Assembly: GCF_034043515.1 (NCBI RefSeq) | Contig: NZ_CP138214.1 | Span: 2,170,001-2,234,000, forward strand | DNA: 64,000 nucleotides | DNA from: Pseudomonas sp. MUP55 | GTDB taxonomy: Bacteria; Pseudomonadota; Gammaproteobacteria; Pseudomonadales; Pseudomonadaceae | Reading direction: 5' to 3' | The notes under the pieces: generated by a model | What the model was told of the DNA's origin: nothing | Database searches by the model: none | What the model saw: only the letters and a program-made list of their open reading frames with translations | Part shown: in pieces, positions 18,033-27,591 of the stretch | Layout: each line of letters starts with the position of its first letter | How positions within the stretch are numbered: position 1 is the stretch's first letter | Made by a program: the position numbers and the translations under genes

Positions 18033-19066
18033 ACGCATACCTGACTGCCTGGTTTCAACCACTGACCGCGCCGCTTGCCCAGCGCTGGCGTGGCAGCTTG
18101 CTGCAACAGGGTTGGCGGTTGTGGCTCAACGAGCTGCGCGCCTGCCTGCCGTCATGGCTGTGCAGCCCGGCGATCCCGCAGCAGGTCCATACCTGGCCAT
18201 TACGCACGCCGTTGCCCGAATCGCCGGTGCAGGCCACACCGGTACTGTTGTTGCCACCTTCGGCGGTACTGATGCAGCGCCTGCAATTGCCAGTGGCAGC
18301 CGCGCGTAATCTGCGCGCCGTGGTCGGCTATGAGCTGGACCGGCTTACCCCGTTCGACGCCTCGCAGTTGTATTTTGTCGCGCGCCAGGAGCGGCGCAGC
18401 GGCGCGTGGTTGCAGGTCACGCTGGTGGCGATCCTGCGCGAACGCCTCGACAGCCTGCTCGCCGATTGCGCCGCGCAGGGTCTGCAGCCGCAACGCGTGG
18501 ATGTGGGCGACAGCGCCGACTCTCGCTTGGGCATCAACCTGTTGCCCGCCGCACTGCGTCCGTCGTCACCGCGCAATACCCAGCGTCTGCGCCACGGGCT
18601 GCTTTGGCTGTGTGGCGCCTTGCTGTTCGCGGCGATGCTGATGTGGCTGAACAGCCGCCAAGTGCTGGTGGCGCAGATGCAGACCACGGTGCAGGCGCAA
18701 AAAGCCCAGGTGGCGCAGTTGCAACAGGTGCGCCAGCAACTGGCCAATACCCGTGGCGCGGCCGATTACCTGAATCGGCGCAAGGCCGCGCAACCGACCG
18801 TGGCGGCGCTGCTCAACGAGCTGACCACGTGCCTGCCGGCTGACACATGGGTGGAGCAATTGGAAATCAACCGCGACGGCGATCTGTCCTTTTCCGGGCA
18901 AAGCGCCAAGGCCAGCGGCCTCATCACGCAAATCAAGGGTTGCCGCAGTCTGGAAAATGCGCGGTTCGAAGGCGTGATCCAGCCGGATGCGCAAACCGCT
19001 AAAGATCATTTTTCCCTGCGTACCGACATTCATCAGGAGGCCGCTGATGGCCCGCCCACTGACTGA
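18029..19066 (+). CDS. gspL: Type II secretion assembly protein GspL
   Basis: A 345-residue GspL. The N-terminal actin-like cytoplasmic domain binds GspE (VVGYELDRLTPFDASQLYF). One membrane segment is near residue 190-210 (LLWLCGALLFAAMLMWL), followed by a periplasmic ferredoxin-like part. ATG 18029 overlaps the gspK stop; a GTG three codons earlier is also possible. It overlaps gspM by 20 bases. Confidence 0.9.
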   Translation: MNAYLTAWFQPLTAPLAQRWRGSLLQQGWRLWLNELRACLPSWLCSPAIPQQVHTWPLRTPLPESPVQATPVLLLPPSAVLMQRLQLPVAAARNLRAVVGYELDRLTPFDASQLYFVARQERRSGAWLQVTLVAILRERLDSLLADCAAQGLQPQRVDVGDSADSRLGINLLPAALRPSSPRNTQRLRHGLLWLCGALLFAAMLMWLNSRQVLVAQMQTTVQAQKAQVAQLQQVRQQLANTRGAADYLNRRKAAQPTVAALLNELTTCLPADTWVEQLEINRDGDLSFSGQSAKASGLITQIKGCRSLENARFEGVIQPDAQTAKDHFSLRTDIHQEAADGPPTD

Positions 19067-19646
19067 CCGCGAGCGCCGTGGCGTCGCGTTGATCCTCCTC
19101 GCGCTGCTGCTTGGCGCCGCCTATTGGCTGTTGATTGACAGCTGGTTCGCCGCGCCGCTGCGCGATCTCGATGCCCGGGCCGACGCGCTGCGCACCCAGC
19201 AGCAACGCTATGCCGCGGTACTGCGCCAAGCCGATACACTGCAGGCGCAGTTGCAACAGGCACGCCACGATCCGGCCAGCAGCACGAGTTTGCTGCCCGG
19301 CGACGACCCCAGTGCGGTGGCTGCGGACCTGATGCAACGCATGGCTGACCTGATCAGCCGCCACGCCGGCAGTGGCGCCGGCTGCGCGCTGAGCCAACGG
19401 ATGCCGATCACCCCAGAGCAAGATGCAGCCGAGCCTTATCGCCAGGTCAAAGTCAGCCTGACCCTTAGCTGCGCCATCGAACCCCTGGAAGCGATTTTGC
19501 AGACGCTGGAGTATCAGCGGCCGTTTCTGTTTGTGGATGAGCTGAGCGTGCGGCGTGGGCCCAATGCCCCCGCCAAGGGCGCGGCCGGGCAGTTGACGGT
19601 GCACCTGCTGGTGCGTGGTTATCTGCAAGCGCAGGCCGCGCCATGA
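19047..19646 (+). CDS. gspM: Type II secretion protein GspM
   Basis: A 199-residue bitopic inner-membrane protein that pairs with GspL. A short basic start is followed by the membrane segment VALILLALLLGAAYWLLI, a coiled stretch rich in Gln and Arg (residues 45-70), and a periplasmic ferredoxin-like domain. ATG 19047 has AGGAGG 6 bases upstream, a much better start than others in the frame. It overlaps the gspL end and the next start. Confidence 0.88.
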   Translation: MARPLTDRERRGVALILLALLLGAAYWLLIDSWFAAPLRDLDARADALRTQQQRYAAVLRQADTLQAQLQQARHDPASSTSLLPGDDPSAVAADLMQRMADLISRHAGSGAGCALSQRMPITPEQDAAEPYRQVKVSLTLSCAIEPLEAILQTLEYQRPFLFVDELSVRRGPNAPAKGAAGQLTVHLLVRGYLQAQAAP

Positions 19647-20155
19647 GCCGTCTCGAACGCGGGCTGGTCGGGCTGGCGCTGGCCTTGGGGCTGGCCATTG
19701 CCGCGATCACCAGTGGTATCGGCGATGACCCCGACTGGTTGCCCGAGCAGGCTGCCCGCAGCGAGTCCCGTGATCAGTTCAAGCCAGTCATTGCGCCGAG
19801 TGTCTCGTTGGACAGCCTGGCTGCGACCTGGAAAACTCCGCTGTTCAGCCCCGATCGCAGCCCGGATCACGCCGTGGTTCAGGCGCAGGCCGCCAGCCTG
19901 AGTGGCTTGACCCTGACCGGGGTGCTGATCAATGGCGAGCTGCGCGTTGCCTTGCTCAAACGCAGTGACGGGCCGCCGCTCAACCTGCATCAGGGGCAGT
20001 CGCTGCCCAATGGCTGGAAGCTCGACAGCCTGACCGCCACACACGCTGAGTTCTCATCCCAAGGACGCAGCCAACGCCTGGCGCTGTATGCGCCGCGCCT
20101 GCCACCGCCTTCGACCACGCCGCCGATTTTCCTTCCACACGAGTCCACCCCGTAA
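19643..20155 (+). CDS. Type II secretion GspC/GspN-like protein
   Basis: A 170-residue protein with one N-terminal membrane segment (VGLALALGLAIAAI) and a periplasmic region resembling the homology region (HR) of GspC/HxcP (LSGLTLTGVLINGELRVALL, HQGQSLPNGWKLDSL). GspC links the inner-membrane platform to the secretin. It ends in a Pro/Thr-rich tail with no PDZ or coiled-coil domain. Its place directly before gspD fits a GspC role; some annotations would call it GspN. Confidence 0.8.
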   Translation: MSRLERGLVGLALALGLAIAAITSGIGDDPDWLPEQAARSESRDQFKPVIAPSVSLDSLAATWKTPLFSPDRSPDHAVVQAQAASLSGLTLTGVLINGELRVALLKRSDGPPLNLHQGQSLPNGWKLDSLTATHAEFSSQGRSQRLALYAPRLPPPSTTPPIFLPHESTP

Positions 20156-22407
20156 TGGCCAGTTCCAAAGGCGCGCCCGCCGTCGCCACCCCTATGCTTT
20201 GCCTCGTCGCCGCGGTTGCGCTGGCGGGTTGTGCCACCGCGCCCGAAACCTTCGAGCAAGACCGCGACATGATGCGCGAAGCCTTGCAGGGCACCGGCTC
20301 GCAACGCCCGCCGATCGACCCGCGCAGCGAGCAGCCGATGGTCGACACACCGACTGTCCAGGCGACGCCGCCACGGCGCCAACTGATTCGCGGCAATCAG
20401 CAGTTCGTCCGCCCACCGGCCGCTGCAGCGACTGCGCGTGAACAGGACAGCGGCGATATTGTGTTCAACTTCAGCAACCAGCCAATTGCGGCGGTGATCA
20501 ACAGCATCATGGGCGACCTGCTGCACGAGAACTACAGCATCGCCCAGGGTGTGAAGGGTGAGGTAAGTTTCTCCACGTCCAAGCCCGTTAATAAAAAACA
20601 GGCGCTGTCGATCCTCGAGACATTGCTGTCGTGGACCGATAATGCGCTGATCAAACAGGGTGATCGCTATGTAATTCTGCCGGCCAACCAGGCGGTGGCC
20701 GGCAAGCTGGTGCCGGAGATGAGCGTGGCGCAACCGTCGGCCGGGCTGTCCGCGCGGCTGTTCGTGCTGCGCTATATCTCGGCCACCGAGATGCAGAAGC
20801 TGCTAAAGCCGTTCGCCCGTGAAAACGCGTTCCTGCTGGTCGACCCGGCGCGCAACGTGCTGAGCCTGGCCGGCACGCCGGAGGAGCTGGCCAACTATCA
20901 GGACACTATCGATACCTTTGACGTGAATTGGCTCAAGGGCATGTCTGTCGGCGTGTTCGGCCTGCAACGCGCGTCGGTCGCCGAACTGATGCCCGAATTG
21001 CAAAAGATGTTCGGCCCCGACAGCGGCATGCCTTTGGCGGGCATGGTGCGTTTTCTGCCGATTGAGCGCACCAATTCAGTGGTAGCTATTTCGTCGCAAC
21101 CGCAGTACCTCAGTGAAGTCGGCGACTGGATCCGTACCATCGACGAAGGCGGTGGCAACGAACCGCAGATGTACGTGTACGACGTGCGCAACATGAAGGC
21201 CACCGACCTGGCCAAATATTTGCGCCAGATCTACGGTGGCGGTGCGATCAAGGACGACACCGCGGCCAAGGTCGCGCCGGGCCTGCGAACGCGCAGCTTG
21301 TCCTCGTTGAGCAGCGGCGGCACGTCCAGCGGCATCAGCAGCACCGCCAGCATGGGCAGCGGGATGAACGATAACCAGCCGCTCGCCAGCGATGAATCGC
21401 AGGAGGGCGGCGAGAACCTCGACAGCGAAGCCGACAGCGGTGGCGAGCAGGCCGAGACCACCGGCGATGCGGCCAAAAGCATCGACGCCGGCACGCGTAT
21501 CACCGCGCAGAAGAGCAGCAACCAATTGCTGGTGCGCACCCGGCCGGCGCAATGGAAGGAAATCGAATCGGCGATCAAGCGCCTGGACAATGCACCGCTG
21601 CAAGTGCAGATCGAAACGCGGATCCTCGAGGTCAAGCTCAGCGGCGAACTGGACCTCGGCGTGCAGTGGTACCTGGGGCGACTGGCGGGTAACTCTTCCA
21701 GCACCACGGTCGCCAATACCCCCGGCAGCCAGGGCGCCCTGGGCGGTGGCGGGGTAGCGGTCGGCAGCAGTTCGCTGTTCTACTCGTTTGTCAGCAATAA
21801 TTTGCAGGTCGCCTTGCGCGCGCTTGAAACCAACGGCCGCACCCAAGTGCTGTCGGCGCCGTCGCTGGTGGTGATGAATAACCAGCAGGCGCAGATCCAG
21901 GTCGGCGACAACATCCCGATCAACCAGACCACCGTCAACACCGGCACCTCTGACACCACCCTGAGCAGCGTCGAGTACGTGCAGACCGGGGTCATTCTCG
22001 ACGTGGTGCCGCGCATCAACCCGGGCGGCCTGGTGTATATGGACATCAAGCAACAGGTCAGTGACGCGGACACCAGCTCGATCACCGACACGCAAACCAA
22101 CCCGCGTATTTCGACGCGTTCGGTGTCGACCCAAGTCGCGGTGCAAAGCGGCCAGACGGTATTGCTCGGTGGTCTGATCAAACAGGACAACGCCGAAAGC
22201 GCTACATCGGTACCTTACCTGGGCAAAATCCCCGGCCTGCGCTGGTTGTTTGGCACTACCAGTAAGTCCAAGGCGCGCACCGAACTCATCGTGCTGATTA
22301 CCCCGCGTGTCATCACCAGCAGCAGCCAGTCACGCCAAGTCACCGATGACTATCGCCAGCAGATGCAGTTGCTCAAGGTTGAGCAGCGTCTTCCAGCCCG
22401 ACAATGA
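20155..22407 (+). CDS. gspD: Type II secretion secretin GspD, lipoprotein type
   Basis: A 750-residue outer-membrane secretin, the exit channel. The N-terminus carries a lipoprotein signal peptide with lipobox VALAGC, Cys26. N0-N3 domains follow (for example IVFNFSNQPIAAVINSIMG), then a Gly/Ser/Glu-rich insert near residue 380-440. The secretin core has VPRINPGG, QTVLLGGLIK and VPYLGKIPGLRWLFG. An acylated secretin is known from P. aeruginosa HxcQ, which reaches the outer membrane without a pilotin. No gspS is found here. The start overlaps the previous stop (TAATG). Confidence 0.94.
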   Translation: MASSKGAPAVATPMLCLVAAVALAGCATAPETFEQDRDMMREALQGTGSQRPPIDPRSEQPMVDTPTVQATPPRRQLIRGNQQFVRPPAAAATAREQDSGDIVFNFSNQPIAAVINSIMGDLLHENYSIAQGVKGEVSFSTSKPVNKKQALSILETLLSWTDNALIKQGDRYVILPANQAVAGKLVPEMSVAQPSAGLSARLFVLRYISATEMQKLLKPFARENAFLLVDPARNVLSLAGTPEELANYQDTIDTFDVNWLKGMSVGVFGLQRASVAELMPELQKMFGPDSGMPLAGMVRFLPIERTNSVVAISSQPQYLSEVGDWIRTIDEGGGNEPQMYVYDVRNMKATDLAKYLRQIYGGGAIKDDTAAKVAPGLRTRSLSSLSSGGTSSGISSTASMGSGMNDNQPLASDESQEGGENLDSEADSGGEQAETTGDAAKSIDAGTRITAQKSSNQLLVRTRPAQWKEIESAIKRLDNAPLQVQIETRILEVKLSGELDLGVQWYLGRLAGNSSSTTVANTPGSQGALGGGGVAVGSSSLFYSFVSNNLQVALRALETNGRTQVLSAPSLVVMNNQQAQIQVGDNIPINQTTVNTGTSDTTLSSVEYVQTGVILDVVPRINPGGLVYMDIKQQVSDADTSSITDTQTNPRISTRSVSTQVAVQSGQTVLLGGLIKQDNAESATSVPYLGKIPGLRWLFGTTSKSKARTELIVLITPRVITSSSQSRQVTDDYRQQMQLLKVEQRLPARQ

Positions 22408-22589
22408 TGCAGGTAGGGCAATGGGGTACTGCCTCACGGGTTTTGGATGTCCGCCCCCAATTGCCAACTATTTTATCCAGTCCTTGCGAGCGGCCATCGA
22501 TCCTGAGCGGGAAAGCGCTCCAGAACATCCACTCATGATCCACCGCCCCGAAGAATTGCCTGCGGTGGCCGATGCCCATAGGTTTTGAA

Positions 22590-23723
22590 TCAGTCTCCCG
22601 AGGTTTGCAGTACCTCGATCCATAACGCACCTTTGCCCGACGCCGCTTCGCCGACACGTTTCAAGGCGCCGTTATGGCTGACGGCGTACGTGCCGACTTT
22701 GTCGCTTTTCTCACCCGTGACCAGCAACCAGCGAGCGTTGGGTGAAAACGCAATATTGCGTGGCTGCTGCTCTTGCACGGGATAGTTCGCAAGAAAGCTC
22801 AAGCCGCCGGTGGAAGGGTCAACCGCGAAGGCCGAAACCGAACTGCTGGTACGTTCGGTCATCAACAGTAGCGTGCCATCGGGCGAGATCCGCAGGTCCG
22901 CCGCCCAGATACGGGGCGTGGGGTCGTCCTTCAAATCGTTATTACGTGCATCACGCACTTCACCGTGAGCCAGTTTCAGACGCTCAGGAATACCGTTGGC
23001 AACGGCAATCTGAGTCAATGCACCGGTGCTGGCATTGATTGAAAACGCGGTGACCGTGCCACTCATTTCACCCACCACATACAGGTACTTGCCGTCCGGA
23101 GAAAAGGCCAGGTGCCGAGGCCCGGTATTGTCCTGGACTTGGATGTAGCCGCTGCCGATAGGGGTCAGCGCGCCGGTGTCGGCATCAAGGCGATATTGCA
23201 GCACCCGGTCGACGCCAAGATTGCCCGCGTAGGCAAAACGGTTGCTCGGGTCGGTACGAATCGAATGGGCATGCAGGCCTGTTTTGTAGCTCAGGATGCT
23301 GGCGGAAGGCGTATAGGCCTTGTCGATGGCCTGAACGCTGAGGGTGTCGGCACCGTAGGATGCACCGAGCAGGTAGTGTCCTTTTCTGTCGGTAGACAGG
23401 TAAGCCATGCTTTCTGCCAGTGGCGCTTTGGATTGCAGCGTCAGATGCCCGCTTGTGGGGTCGATGTTGTATCCCAGAACCTGAAACGGTTTGACCCGCA
23501 AGGCGGCAAACAACACTTTGCCGTCAGGGGTGATGGCCATGGGGTTGACTTGATCACCGGCGTTGACCTGTTCAATCAGACGCAGCGCGCCGGTGTCCTG
23601 ATCAAGACGATACTGGGAAATCAGACCGTCTCCCGGGCTCGAGATATAGGCAAACGTGGCGGCGTTGGCTTGCAGGCTGAGGCCGCAGGCAGCGGCAGCT
23701 GCCAAAAGGAGAGGGGTTCGCAC
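22590..23723 (-). CDS. Exported lactonase-family beta-propeller protein (YbhE-like)
   Basis: A 377-residue protein with a signal peptide (LLLAAAAACGLSLQANA) and repeated propeller blades such as PRHLAFSPDGKYLYVVGE and PRNIAFSPNARWLLVTGE. It resembles the 6-phosphogluconolactonase (YbhE/Pgl-like) seven-bladed family but is periplasmic, so a sugar-lactone hydrolase or other role is possible. GTG 23723 is chosen because AAGGA sits 7 bases upstream and the signal peptide begins there; an ATG 21 codons earlier lacks both. It is divergent from the Nramp-like gene. Confidence 0.8.
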   Translation of the reverse strand: MRTPLLLAAAAACGLSLQANAATFAYISSPGDGLISQYRLDQDTGALRLIEQVNAGDQVNPMAITPDGKVLFAALRVKPFQVLGYNIDPTSGHLTLQSKAPLAESMAYLSTDRKGHYLLGASYGADTLSVQAIDKAYTPSASILSYKTGLHAHSIRTDPSNRFAYAGNLGVDRVLQYRLDADTGALTPIGSGYIQVQDNTGPRHLAFSPDGKYLYVVGEMSGTVTAFSINASTGALTQIAVANGIPERLKLAHGEVRDARNNDLKDDPTPRIWAADLRISPDGTLLLMTERTSSSVSAFAVDPSTGGLSFLANYPVQEQQPRNIAFSPNARWLLVTGEKSDKVGTYAVSHNGALKRVGEAASGKGALWIEVLQTSGD

Positions 23724-23935
23724 AGGTGATTCCTTATTTTTATGATTGTGGTCCGTCATCCTATGACTGAGCCGGATGGACATCAATCGTTGTTTTGCTC
23801 AGCTCGGAACCCTACGCCGCGTATCAGGCACCGTGTTTTCCCGACTTTTACCCCGTTTGTGGCCGTTCAACCTGCCCGATGTCATCGCGTCCCGGTGCTG
23901 AAACATTTCTAAACACACTCCCTTAAGAATTGTTG

Positions 23936-23947
23936 TACGACGTCGTA
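23936..23947. promoter_or_regulatory. Perfect palindrome TACGACGTCGTA upstream of the Nramp-like gene
   Basis: A 12-bp perfect palindrome 56 bases before the Nramp-like start, in the divergent gap shared with the exported beta-propeller gene. It has the form of a dimeric-regulator operator. No regulator gene lies next to it. The remaining gap 23724-23935 shows nothing else I can support. Confidence 0.45.
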
Positions 23948-24003
23948 TCTATCGTGTTCGACTGCGCAGGTTCTCACAAAAAAAATAAACGGAGATACCC
24001 TCT

Positions 24004-25305
24004 ATGACGAGCATTCGTTCCGTCGAAGGCCAGGTTGCGGCGCCCACGGACAATCGATTTGTCCGAATACTTAAACTGCTGGGCCCCGGAATCATTGCGG
24101 TGCTGTCGTGGCTGGGCGCTGGCGACTTGATCACGTCCTCCGTGGCCGGTGCCAATTACGGTTACGCAATGATGTGGGTGCTCGCGGTCTCGCTGCTCTT
24201 GAGATACCTGATCGTAAACATCATCGCTCGCTTCCAGTTGTGCAATAACCAAGGCATGACCATCCTGCAGGGCTATGCGCAGCTCAATCCCTTTTTCGCC
24301 TGGTTCATGCTCGTTTACGCCCTGTTGATGGGGCACTTGATGAACGCCTACATGATCAAAGGGGCAGGCGAGTCGCTGGCGATGCTGTTTAAAAGCGACC
24401 AGCCATTGCTGTGTTCATTGGCGGTGGTGCTCGCGGTGTGGCTGCTGGTGGGGCGTAATATTTATTCGATGATCGAAGGGGTGATGAAGGTGCTGTTGGC
24501 GATCATGACCCTGGCCTTCATCGCCTTGGCCGTGATGTCCGGTCCCGATGTTGTCGGTATCGTCAAAGGCACCATCGGCTTCAGCATCCCGCCGGATGAA
24601 GGCGTGCATGGCGCGCTGCTGGTGGCGGTATCGGTGATCGGCGCGGTCGCAGGCTCCATCGCCAACTTCGTGCATCCGTATGTCATGCGTCAAAAAGGCT
24701 GGGTCGGGCCGCAGCACAAGCGGGTTCAACGCAACGATCTGCTGTTTGCAGTGTTCGTCGGGATCGTCATCAACCTGGCCATCTGGATCGTCGGCGCGGA
24801 AATCCTGCGGCCCAACGGCATCGAGGTGAAGACCTTGGGCGATCTGGGCAAGGCGCTGGAAATGTTCTTCGGCCCGGTGGGTTGGTATGTGTTCTTCATC
24901 GGCGTATTCGCCACATTGTTTGCCAGCATTTCCGGCAAGACCACCGCGTTCCCGATGCTGATTACCGATGCCTTCCAACACGTTCGTCCTGAACGGCGCG
25001 AAAAGTACGGCAAGGAGTTTCATCATGACCCGATGCACAAATGGTTCATGCTGTTCATCCTGGTGACGCCGCTGATCTGGTCGCTACCAGGCATGCCGGA
25101 TTTCGTGACCCTGACCATTGGTGTCAGCGCATTGAACATTATTGGCTTGCCGGTCATTTCCCTGGGCTTGCTGATCATGTCCAACCAGAAGTCACTGCTG
25201 GACAAGCAATACCGCAATAACCTGTTTGAAAACATCGCGCTGCTGTTTGCTACAGGCCTCGCGCTGTGGGTCGCCTTCCAGTTGGGCGTCGATCTGTTTA
25301 CCTGA
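24004..25305 (+). CDS. Nramp-like metal transporter with altered metal-site motif
   Basis: A 433-residue inner-membrane protein with about eleven hydrophobic segments and the general Nramp layout (GPGII at residue 29, then AGANYGYAMMW). The hallmark TM1 motif DPGN is replaced by GAGD (SWLGAGDLITSSVAGANYGY). The TM6 MPH region reads ANFVHPYVMRQKGW. The substrate may therefore not be Mn2+/Fe2+. ATG 24004 follows GGAGAT. It is divergent from the exported beta-propeller gene and has a palindrome in front. Confidence 0.82.
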   Translation: MTSIRSVEGQVAAPTDNRFVRILKLLGPGIIAVLSWLGAGDLITSSVAGANYGYAMMWVLAVSLLLRYLIVNIIARFQLCNNQGMTILQGYAQLNPFFAWFMLVYALLMGHLMNAYMIKGAGESLAMLFKSDQPLLCSLAVVLAVWLLVGRNIYSMIEGVMKVLLAIMTLAFIALAVMSGPDVVGIVKGTIGFSIPPDEGVHGALLVAVSVIGAVAGSIANFVHPYVMRQKGWVGPQHKRVQRNDLLFAVFVGIVINLAIWIVGAEILRPNGIEVKTLGDLGKALEMFFGPVGWYVFFIGVFATLFASISGKTTAFPMLITDAFQHVRPERREKYGKEFHHDPMHKWFMLFILVTPLIWSLPGMPDFVTLTIGVSALNIIGLPVISLGLLIMSNQKSLLDKQYRNNLFENIALLFATGLALWVAFQLGVDLFT

Positions 25306-25632
25306 CAACGAGCCACCGAGGGAGCGCAAGGTCGTTTATCTGACTGTGGGATTCGGTGTCGGTGTGCTACTGCGCAGTCGAACCGTGCGTATGGCGAGCC
25401 AGGTAGGCACTTAACGCAGCGGCCCGATCTTGGGTGAAGAAACCTGCCAGAGAGCCATCCGGCCATCGGGCGAATTGGCCCAGCAGAGGTCAATCTCATC
25501 CTCGCGCCCACCAGGTACCGGGCCTGCAGGTTCTACTCGCCATCTGCGGTTGCGAGTACGGCGTTGACGCCGCTGGTCCCAATCTACATTGCCGTCAGCT
25601 CGACGCCAAACGCTGGCGCGATCGTGAGCGTA
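25306..25632. other. Gap without a supported gene
   Basis: About 330 bases between the Nramp-like gene and a MarR pseudogene. Open frames on both strands exist but none has a known domain or a good start. It looks like the edge of the decayed segment that continues to about 26160. Confidence 0.4.
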
Positions 25633-25933
25633 ATGAACCGGCCTCGCAACGATGAGCGACTGATCGTGCAAGCGGGTGTCCATCTGGATCAGGCGCTCTT
25701 TCGCCTGCTGGTGGTCATTGAGCGGGTAGGGCCGATTGGCGTCGTGGATCTGGCAGGTTGCCTGGGTCGGGACTGTACGACCATCAGCCGCCAAGTCTCC
25801 AAGCTTGAGCACATGGAATGGTGATCCGGCACGAGACATCTTCCAGGACTGGGCTGCCGAAGACATCACCTGCCGGGTGCGCCTGACGCGTCAGTTCGCG
25901 CAGGCCCTGGAACAGCGCACGGAGGCGGGCTAG
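25633..25933 (+). pseudogene. MarR family regulator, internally deleted
   Basis: The first frame (25633-25824) reads a MarR N-terminus with HTH (LDQALFRLLVVIERVGPIG then DLAGCLGRDCTTISRQVSKL). It stops at TGA 25822. A second frame continues with the family's C-terminal end (RDIFQDWAAEDITCRVRLTRQ then FAQALEQ) up to 25933. The wing and about 50 codons between them are missing. The gene is therefore broken by a deletion with a frame change. Confidence 0.7.
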
Positions 25934-26163
25934 CTTGCGCCACTGGCAACGCGCGTTGGCCCATACCGCGGGTGCCGAACCAGCGTTATGGGCCGATCTA
26001 AAAAGGATTTTTCAATGGCTGCCGAGACGCTCCACAGCCCAAAGATCAAGCAAGTTCAAGAGTGGGGCCTGGTTGCACGGTGGAGTCGGCACGGGTGAGC
26101 AAATCGATTGACCGTGTGACCGGCCTTCACCGGCGCGCGTAATGAGCGCATCGGCTGCCTGGC
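25934..26163. other. Gap with one possible tiny ORF
   Basis: No established gene. A 27-codon ORF at 26015-26098 (MAAETLHSPKIKQVQEW...) has AAGGA at a fair distance from its ATG and may be the truncated start of a lost gene that followed the MarR gene. Nothing else is supported. Confidence 0.25.
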
Positions 26164-26463
26164 TTATTTCGTGCATGTCAGTCGTGAATACGTTGGAGGC
26201 TCAAGCAGGATTCCCGGGGTCATGAATGTCGAGCAATTGAACACGCGCCCCTTCGCGGTGGTGGCTTTGAATGTCAGTTCAGCGCCGCCCAAAAAATCTT
26301 CCTTGCCTTTGGTTACCGGGCCCATCGTCAGCTCATCAGTGGAAGCCAGGCCGATCGCTTCGGCGGTGACTTTGTGCATCTGCAGGACATTGGGGTTGGT
26401 AGAACAGCCCGCCAGCAGGCTGGTCAAGGCGAGCAGGAGGAGAGGGGTTGCGGTCTTGATCAT
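26164..26463 (-). CDS. Small predicted lipoprotein
   Basis: A 99-residue protein with a lipoprotein signal peptide and lipobox LLAGC (Cys20). The mature part of about 80 residues contains two more cysteines (FNCSTFMTPG and RLTCTK), perhaps a disulfide. A family name is not known to me. It is a single gene between decayed DNA and the T6SS remnants. Confidence 0.7.
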   Translation of the reverse strand: MIKTATPLLLLALTSLLAGCSTNPNVLQMHKVTAEAIGLASTDELTMGPVTKGKEDFLGGAELTFKATTAKGRVFNCSTFMTPGILLEPPTYSRLTCTK

Positions 26464-26646
26464 GGGTGTTGCTCCTTGCGAATGGTGCGGCAGGGCGTGA
26501 TGCTACTTGCCGCCTGTGGTCATCATCGAGGGACAGAACTTGCCCTATGGCGGCGAAGTCTAGGAACGCGTAGCGGGTCCCGCAATTACCCGGACGAAAT
26601 CGAGACCGAGCCCACGACAAGGGGCTTGTGGGACGACGGAAATCGG

Positions 26647-27345
26647 CTACAAGGCGGTGCTGGTATTTACTTGAGCATGTGGAATGTGCGGTTCGGCGCT
26701 GTCCTTACCGTCCAGATCAGGCTCGGCCAGCGGCGCCGGAACATGGCAGATGCCAGTGACCTCGCCGAGCGGGTTGTACAGGTAGATGCGCCCGCTGCCA
26801 TCCAGATCATGCTGGGCCTGCAGACGGTCCAGCGCGTCCCACTCGAAGCGGTAGCGTTCGTGGTTTTCATTGCTCAGGTGCAGCAGACGGCCACAGGCGT
26901 CGTGGCCAAACGCGACGGTATGGCCGAGGGCGTCAACCCGCTGGATCAGGCGGCCACTGCGGTCGTAATGCAGGCGGGTGATGCGCTGGACCGGGTCGGT
27001 GTAGGCGGTCAACTGGCCGGCTGCGTCGATGTCGTAGCGGTCGATGCGGCCGTCCGGGCGTTCGCTTTCAACCAGATAGGTGCCCCGAATCGTCGCATCG
27101 CAGGTGGCCTTATCTCCCGAGCGTGCCGCCGGCCGACTATTGATCCGTACCTTGTCTGAGCCTTGTGCTATGTAGGTCTCAGGCATGGGTGGATGACGGG
27201 AGCAGGTGATCTTGTCTTCTTCCTTGGGGGTGAACCCTTGCGCGTTGTATTCCAACCGTTCTTTGCGGTCATTGCCGACGAAGATGCTGTTGTTATTTTT
27301 GATATGAACGTTCTTGTCTTTTTCGGCATGGATAGCCTGTCATTT
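26647..27345 (-). pseudogene. VgrG-PAAR-Rhs chimeric remnant
   Basis: One open frame of about 230 codons carries three pieces. The first is the VgrG end segment HAEKDKNVHIKNNNSIFVG and NDRKER. A PAAR/RhsP-like stretch follows (DKITCSRHPPMPETYIAQGSDKVRINSRPAARSGDKATC in short blocks). Last come Rhs YD repeats (YDRSGRLIQRVDALGHTVAF, YRFEWDALDRLQAQHD, LYNPLGEV), cut off before any core shell or toxin. It has no normal start, and a stop codon lies just upstream. It is best read as a recombination product of T6SS effector genes. Confidence 0.75.
27256..27334. repeat. 79-bp near-identical copy of an internal vgrG segment
   Basis: These bases match 33109-33187 inside the vgrG gene with about three mismatches. 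The copy forms the VgrG part of the chimeric remnant and marks a past recombination or duplication. Confidence 0.85.
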
Positions 27346-27591
27346 ACTGGCGCTGATTGCTCAAAAAGGCGCGTTAGAAACCATTTGGTCATATTCAGCC
27401 GCGAGCAATAGAACGAAGACCTCATGCCTACCCCTTGCTGACCAAATCAGGTCGATCAGCAAGGGCAGATATCAGGAAAAATGGGCATGCTGGATATGTT
27501 AAGTAAGTGCCATTCGGGGCTGATCCCGTTTGTCGGGAGGGGACGCGGGTCGGTTTAACGTCGTATGACTCCGGAAAAATTTTGGTGAGGC

